6,357 nucleotides of DNA from Caldisericota bacterium (GTDB taxonomy: Bacteria > Caldisericota > Caldisericia > Cryosericales > Cryosericaceae). Every line of letters begins with the position of its first letter. Within the stretch, counting starts at the first letter, position 1. The notes beneath the pieces are model-generated. The model ran no database searches and was not told the DNA's origin. It worked only from the letters and a program-made list of their open reading frames with translations. Shown here one piece after another: positions 4,577 through 6,357 of the stretch. The position numbers and the translations under genes were made by a program. The DNA is taken from positions 1 through 6,357 of the forward strand of contig JAPLGH010000175.1 in the NCBI GenBank assembly GCA_026390285.1, in the 5' to 3' direction.

Positions 4577-6357
4577 TCCGCTTGCCAACGTCCTGTACGT
4601 CGACTTGGGAAAGAAGCGCTCATGGGTGGAGCGTCGCGAGGATCTGTTTGGGAAGTATTTCGGAGGGGCGGGAGTTGCTATCCAGCTCCTGACCGAGAAC
4701 TGCCCGACGGGCATGGATCCGCTGGCCCCCGAGGCGCCTGTCGTACTTGCGACCGGACCTCTGGACGGGCTCTTCCCTCTTGGATCCAAGACCGTGGCGA
4801 TGTTCAAGTCGCCACACACGGGTAACCTGGGCGAATCGCACGCGGGGGGGCCGCAGTGCAGTCGCCATCCGCATGTCGGGGCTCGGCGCAGTCGTCATCA
4901 CCGGCGCCAACATCAATCCGGGGTACCTCAGCATCGAGGGAGGCAAGGCAACCTTCCACGATGCCACGACACTGTGGGGCATGAGTTCCAGCGTGACCGC
5001 CGGCCGCATCATACGACAGAACGAGTGCTCATCGGGTCTGCGCAGCATCATGCGCATCGGTCGCGCAGGTGAGAACCTGGTGACCTACGCCGACGTCAGC
5101 ACGGAGACCTACAGGCATTTCGGGCGGCTCGGCATGGGGGCGGTCTTTGGCAGCAAGAAGCTCAAGGCCGTCGTGGTATCGGGCAATCGGACGCTTGAAG
5201 TCGCGGACAAGGTCGCGTACCGGGCACTCTACGACGAGATCAACACCGCGGCGGTCAGCAGCGCTGTCATGAAGAAGTACCACGATCTGGGAACAGCGGA
5301 GAACATCCAGCCCCTGTCTGCGCTCGGCGGGCTCCCGACACGTAACCTGCAGGCGGGACGTTTCGATTCTGCTGAAGCCATCTCGGGGGAGCACTACGCT
5401 GAGCACTACCTCGGCCGTCGCCTGGCCTGCTCGCATTGCCCCGTCGCTTGTATCCACCTCGCTGCGCTGCGCGAACCCTATCAGGATGAGGCGTACTACT
5501 ACAAGACGACGATGATCTCGTATGACTATGAGCCCATCTATGCGCTCGGCTCGATGCTTGGCATCAGAAATCCTGAGCAGGTGCTGAGCCTCATGGACAA
5601 GGTGGAAGTCCTGGGACTGGACGCCATGAGCTCCGGCGTGTGCCTGGCCTGGGCGACCGAAGCGATGGAAAAGGGATTGATCACCGAACAGGACACGGGC
5701 GGCCTGAAGCTCGAGTTTCGCAAGGCTGATGGGTATGTTGCAGGTGTCGAGGCTATCACGAGCCGGTCCAACGAGTTCTGGAGGACCCTGGGCCGTGATG
5801 TGGACGCAGCAGCGGCCCGCTATGGCGGAACAGATTTTGCCATGGCGTTTGGTGGCAACGAGATGCCCGGGTACCATACGGGCCCGGCCGGCTATCTGGG
5901 ATTCATGCTGGGAGCGCGTCACAGCCATCTGGACAATGCCGGTTATGCCATCGACCAGAAGGAACTGACCAAGGGGTCCATTCCAGCCGAGCAGCTTGCT
6001 CAGAAGCTCATGGACGAGGAGCGCTGGCGCCAGGTGCTCAGTTCTCTGACCGTATGTTTCTTTGCCCGGGGTATCTATACACCGGAGTTGACACTGCGGG
6101 CGCTTGCCGCCGCGGGATACAACCTGACCGCCGAACAGCTGGCAGCAACCGCAGACGATATCTATCGGGCAAAGTTCGCATTCAAGCTAGCCAACGGCTT
6201 TGACTTCCACAAGTTGACGATCCCGCACCGGGTGTTTGAGACGCCGGCCGTCATAAACGGGTTTGACGAGGCATATATGCGGCGCGCGATCGCGTTTGCC
6301 GCGGGTCAGGTGGCCAGTCCGGGTGTACAGTCGCGGCAGAGCAGCGAAGGAGGACAA
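4563..6357 (+). CDS. Aldehyde:ferredoxin oxidoreductase family W/Mo-bispterin enzyme, large subunit; frameshifted, 3'-partial
   Basis: The frame from ATG 4563 gives a family N-terminus (ANVLYVDLG, KYFGGAGVAIQLL, ATGPLDGL, FKSPHTGNLGESHAGG), then breaks in a G7 run. Reading it as G6 restores the frame to the window edge: 598 residues and no stop, close to the family's usual 600 or so. In corrected numbering the [4Fe-4S] ligands are C289, C292, C296 (CSHCPVAC) and C498 (SSLTVCFFARG), nearly the spacing of Pyrococcus furiosus AOR (288, 291, 295, 494). Glu323 in YEPIYALGS aligns with the EYET region, and His453/His455 in GARHSHLDNAGY with the active-site histidine region. The family oxidises aldehydes to acids, or the reverse, at a tungsten or molybdenum bispterin. 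The large-subunit/polyferredoxin pairing suggests a WOR5- or AorB-like member; substrate is unknown. Uncorrected, translation would end at 5072 after about 169 residues with no active site. Confidence 0.9.
4844..4850 (+). other. Seven-G homopolymer causing the frameshift in the AOR gene
   Basis: Codons 94-97 read GCG GGG GGG CCG and then continue out of frame (PQCSRHPH), leaving the family. Dropping one G gives GCG GGG GGC CGC AGT GCA, i.e. AGGRSAVAIRMSGLGAVV, which is a proper AOR continuation. The event is therefore one extra G. Candidates are a sequencing error, a real mutation or slippage-based switching. Confidence 0.85.
6347..6354 (+). promoter_or_regulatory. Possible ribosome-binding site of a further operon gene
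   Basis: AAGGAGGA lies in the final codons of the AOR frame (…SSEGGQ), at a point where family members normally end. By analogy with the AGGAGGT that precedes the AOR start inside the polyferredoxin gene, it suggests that a third, overlapping gene starts just past the window edge. Confidence 0.45.

Noticed and set aside
5029..5928. 299-codon open frame on the minus strand opposite the AOR gene
   Set aside because: It shows no recognisable motif and lies wholly antisense to a strongly supported enzyme sequence; a codon-bias shadow of a GC-rich gene.

Overview
This is a moderately GC-rich bacterial window with conventional Shine-Dalgarno sites, short intergenic gaps and five protein genes. No rRNA, tRNA, CRISPR array or insertion sequence was seen. 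Lineage cannot be fixed. The surface protein that joins fibronectin type III repeats to a copper-amine-oxidase N-terminal-like (stalk) domain, and the tungsten/molybdenum aldehyde oxidoreductase with its own polyferredoxin, suggest an anaerobe of a Firmicutes-like or Caldisericota-like type. That is a low-confidence inference.

Layout. (1) Positions 2-1760, plus strand: the 3' part of a secreted or surface protein with fibronectin type III repeats, then two copper-amine-oxidase-N motifs. Its frame breaks near 1080 where about 35-40 residues of one repeat are missing. A strong GCAA-loop hairpin follows (1788-1817). (2) 1927-3195, plus: a 12-helix MFS transporter with its own predicted sigma-70-type promoter. 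(3) 3196-3849, minus: a metallo-beta-lactamase-fold hydrolase of the glyoxalase II/YcbL type, convergent with the transporter; the two stop codons touch. (4) 3850-4153: a 304-base divergent regulatory region with inverted repeats. (5) 4154-4576 and 4563-6357, plus: a translationally coupled operon of a four-cluster [4Fe-4S] polyferredoxin and an aldehyde:ferredoxin oxidoreductase (AOR) family tungsten/molybdo-pterin enzyme. The enzyme gene runs off the right edge. Its frame is broken by one extra G in a seven-G run (4844-4850); with six Gs it reads as a nearly complete 598-residue family member. A Shine-Dalgarno sequence at the extreme right edge suggests another operon gene just outside.

How they work together. 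The polyferredoxin and the AOR enzyme form the clearest functional unit: the large subunit would oxidise an aldehyde (or reduce an acid) at a W/Mo-bispterin centre and pass electrons through its own [4Fe-4S] cluster to the chain of clusters on the small subunit. This resembles the WOR5-type and AorAB-type arrangements. The divergent hydrolase may share regulation with this operon through the intergenic region, but no metabolic link is shown. The transporter and the surface protein look like separate units.

Two frame breaks in 6.4 kb mean that sequencing or assembly error must be ruled out before either gene is called a pseudogene.
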